A stretch of DNA of 64,000 nucleotides. It comes from Novosphingobium sp. FSW06-99 (GTDB taxonomy: Bacteria > Pseudomonadota > Alphaproteobacteria > Sphingomonadales > Sphingomonadaceae). The position numbers and the translations under genes are program-made. The stretch is taken from NCBI RefSeq assembly GCF_001519065.1, contig NZ_KQ954262.1, positions 1-64,000 of the forward strand, given 5' to 3'. The notes under the pieces are model-generated. The model did not search any database and was not told the origin of the DNA. It saw nothing but the letters and a program-made list of their open reading frames with translations. Below, piece after piece: positions 62,795 through 64,000 of the stretch (position 1 is its first letter; each line of letters starts with the position of its first letter).

Positions 62795-64000
62795 GGCAAC
62801 GCAATCGACTCGAAACGGGGTGGCCGGGACTCGGGCGCGCGCCCGAAATCCCGATTGGGATGGCTGCCCATTTCGAACACCAGATGGCCGCCGCGTGCAA
62901 GCTCTGCGTGCGCAATCCAACTGCGATTCCAGACCCGGCCATTCCAGTGCACCCTTTGCACATAGATCGCATCGGGCCCCACCCCCGGCGCCTCGATCAC
63001 CAATCGTCCACCGCCGACCATGACTTCGGCACGCGGAAACAGCGGTGTGCCAAAGATCCAGATGCCGCTGACCGGATCGACCGGATAGATGCCGAGCGCG
63101 CTTAGCACATACCACGCGCTCATCTGGCCGCAGTCGTCATTGCCCGGCAAACCGGCGGGCGTGGCATTGTACAACGTGTCCATGATCGCCCTTACACGCG
63201 CCTGTGTCTTCCACGGCACGCCGCACCAGGCATAGAGATAGGCAACATGGTGGCTCGGCTCGTTGCCTTGCGCATATTGCCCGATCATGCCCGAAATGTC
63301 GGGCGGCGCATCGGGCAACAGCGTGCTGTCGGCGGCGAACAGCGCGTCGAGCCGCGCCTCGAACGCGGCATCGCCGCCCATCACCGCGATCATGCCGGGA
63401 ACATCGTGCTGCGCCAGAAACGTCGCCTGCCACGCGTTGCATTCGGTGAAATCGCGCCAGTGCCGGCTGTCATGCCCCAGCGCGCGCGGATCGAACGGTT
63501 CGGCAAAGGTGCCATCGCTCAGCCGGGGTCGCACAAAGCCGGTCTGCGGATCGTAGAGCGTGCGCCAGTTGTGCGACCGCGCGCGCAGTTTCGCGGCATC
63601 GTCATGCGCCCCTGCGGCATCGGCGATTACCGCCATGGCCCAGTCGTCGATGCCATATTCCAGCGTCTTGCTGGCGCTTTCGCGCACCGTATCGGCGGGA
63701 ATATAGCCCAGCCGGCGATAGGGTTCGAGGCCATGGCCATCATCGTCGAACGCCAGGCTGCGCACGATCGGCCACAACGCCGCGACATCGATGCCCTTCA
63801 CACCCTTTACCAGCGCCTCGGCAATCACCACCACAACATGCCAGCCGATCATGCAATGCGTTTCGATGCCCTGCAGCGGCCAGATCGGCAGACCGAACGG
63901 GCTTTCATGCGCCATCGTCACCAGATTGCGTACAAACTGCCCGCACCGTTCGGGATCGACCAGCGTCAGCAGCGGATGAAACGCGCGATAAGTGTCCCAC
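62791..64000 (-). CDS. GH92 alpha-mannosidase, 5' end beyond the window
   Basis: The frame remains open to the window edge, and the first residues visible read WDTYRAFHPLLTL, a conserved internal GH92 motif, so the start lies outside. Over 400 C-terminal residues are present, including YGIDDWAMAVIA, GNEPSHHVAYLY and GNDDCGQMSAWYVLSALGIYP, the calcium-dependent catalytic region of GH92. The enzyme removes terminal alpha-mannose from glycans. It is coupled by GTGA to the GH125 gene, a pairing common in mannan or N-glycan use. Confidence 0.92.
   Translation of the reverse strand, partial: WDTYRAFHPLLTLVDPERCGQFVRNLVTMAHESPFGLPIWPLQGIETHCMIGWHVVVVIAEALVKGVKGIDVAALWPIVRSLAFDDDGHGLEPYRRLGYIPADTVRESASKTLEYGIDDWAMAVIADAAGAHDDAAKLRARSHNWRTLYDPQTGFVRPRLSDGTFAEPFDPRALGHDSRHWRDFTECNAWQATFLAQHDVPGMIAVMGGDAAFEARLDALFAADSTLLPDAPPDISGMIGQYAQGNEPSHHVAYLYAWCGVPWKTQARVRAIMDTLYNATPAGLPGNDDCGQMSAWYVLSALGIYPVDPVSGIWIFGTPLFPRAEVMVGGGRLVIEAPGVGPDAIYVQRVHWNGRVWNRSWIAHAELARGGHLVFEMGSHPNRDFGRAPESRPPRFESIALP

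Noticed and set aside
1..64000. CRISPR arrays, tRNA/rRNA genes, insertion sequences or prophage
   Set aside because: Reading both strands I found no regularly spaced repeats, tRNA-like cloverleaf regions in the gaps, transposase or integrase genes.

Overview
The window looks like chromosomal DNA from a high-GC alphaproteobacterium, most likely a sphingomonad (Sphingomonas/Novosphingobium-like). The reasons are the codon usage, four TonB-dependent receptors within 35 kb (one of the long Caulobacter/Xanthomonas type), a two-step formimidoylglutamate branch of histidine breakdown (hutF plus hutG), and receptor-linked flavin halogenase and mannosidase genes. It is almost entirely coding. I see no rRNA, tRNA, CRISPR array or insertion sequence. 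Genes are packed in operons with ATGA/GTGA start-stop overlaps.

Region 1 (1-12.6 kb, mostly minus strand) is a methylamine catabolic block. A Rieske oxygenase and a dimethylglycine/sarcosine dehydrogenase-like flavoenzyme are followed by heterotetrameric sarcosine oxidase soxBDAG and a terminator. A second unit, purU-ybaK/proX-sdaA, starts divergently from a LysR gene. Together they fit stepwise N-demethylation of a betaine to glycine, one-carbon disposal and deamination of serine to pyruvate. Region 2 (13-19.2 kb, plus) holds a TonB receptor, a periplasmic PQQ dehydrogenase with a C-terminal cytochrome c domain and a lanthanide-type Asp-Tyr-Asp motif, and an amino-acid permease.

Region 3 (19.3-31.8 kb) is an alpha-galactoside/sucrose block: ROK fructokinase, TPR-2OG oxygenase protein, flavin-dependent halogenase, TonB receptor, LacI regulator, GH68 enzyme, GH36 alpha-galactosidase and an MFS permease. 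Three similar LacI-type half-palindromic sites lie 70-77 bp upstream of the receptor, permease and kinase starts, suggesting one regulon that spans divergent transcripts.

Region 4 (31.9-39.4 kb) is a complete hut locus: hutIHGU on the minus strand and hutF-hutC divergent. Region 5 (39.4-45.1 kb) is a secreted metallophosphoesterase, then an ECF sigma factor/FecR/TonB receptor surface-signalling trio.

Region 6 (45.1-53.8 kb) is the most unusual part. A TonB receptor and a divergent HutH paralogue are followed by a convergent hutD-binding protein-permease-permease-ATPase operon. Near-identical 12-bp sites (ATGNNTAGACAT) occur here and between hutI and hutF, so HutC probably controls all of it. 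The HutH paralogue keeps most histidine-binding residues but has lost the Ala-Ser-Gly triplet that forms the MIO cofactor and the catalytic tyrosine. I propose that it eliminates a better leaving group than ammonia, for example trimethylamine from a histidine betaine (hercynine or ergothioneine), feeding urocanate or thiourocanate to the hut pathway.

Region 7 (52.8-60.8 kb) has an alpha/beta hydrolase, a glutarate-type CoA transferase with glutaryl-CoA dehydrogenase, and an operon of M20 deacetylase, FAD monooxygenase-like protein, RidA, DUF1028 and LysR with no assigned pathway. Region 8 (60.8-64 kb) has a small membrane protein and two alpha-mannosidases (GH125 and a GH92 cut by the window end).
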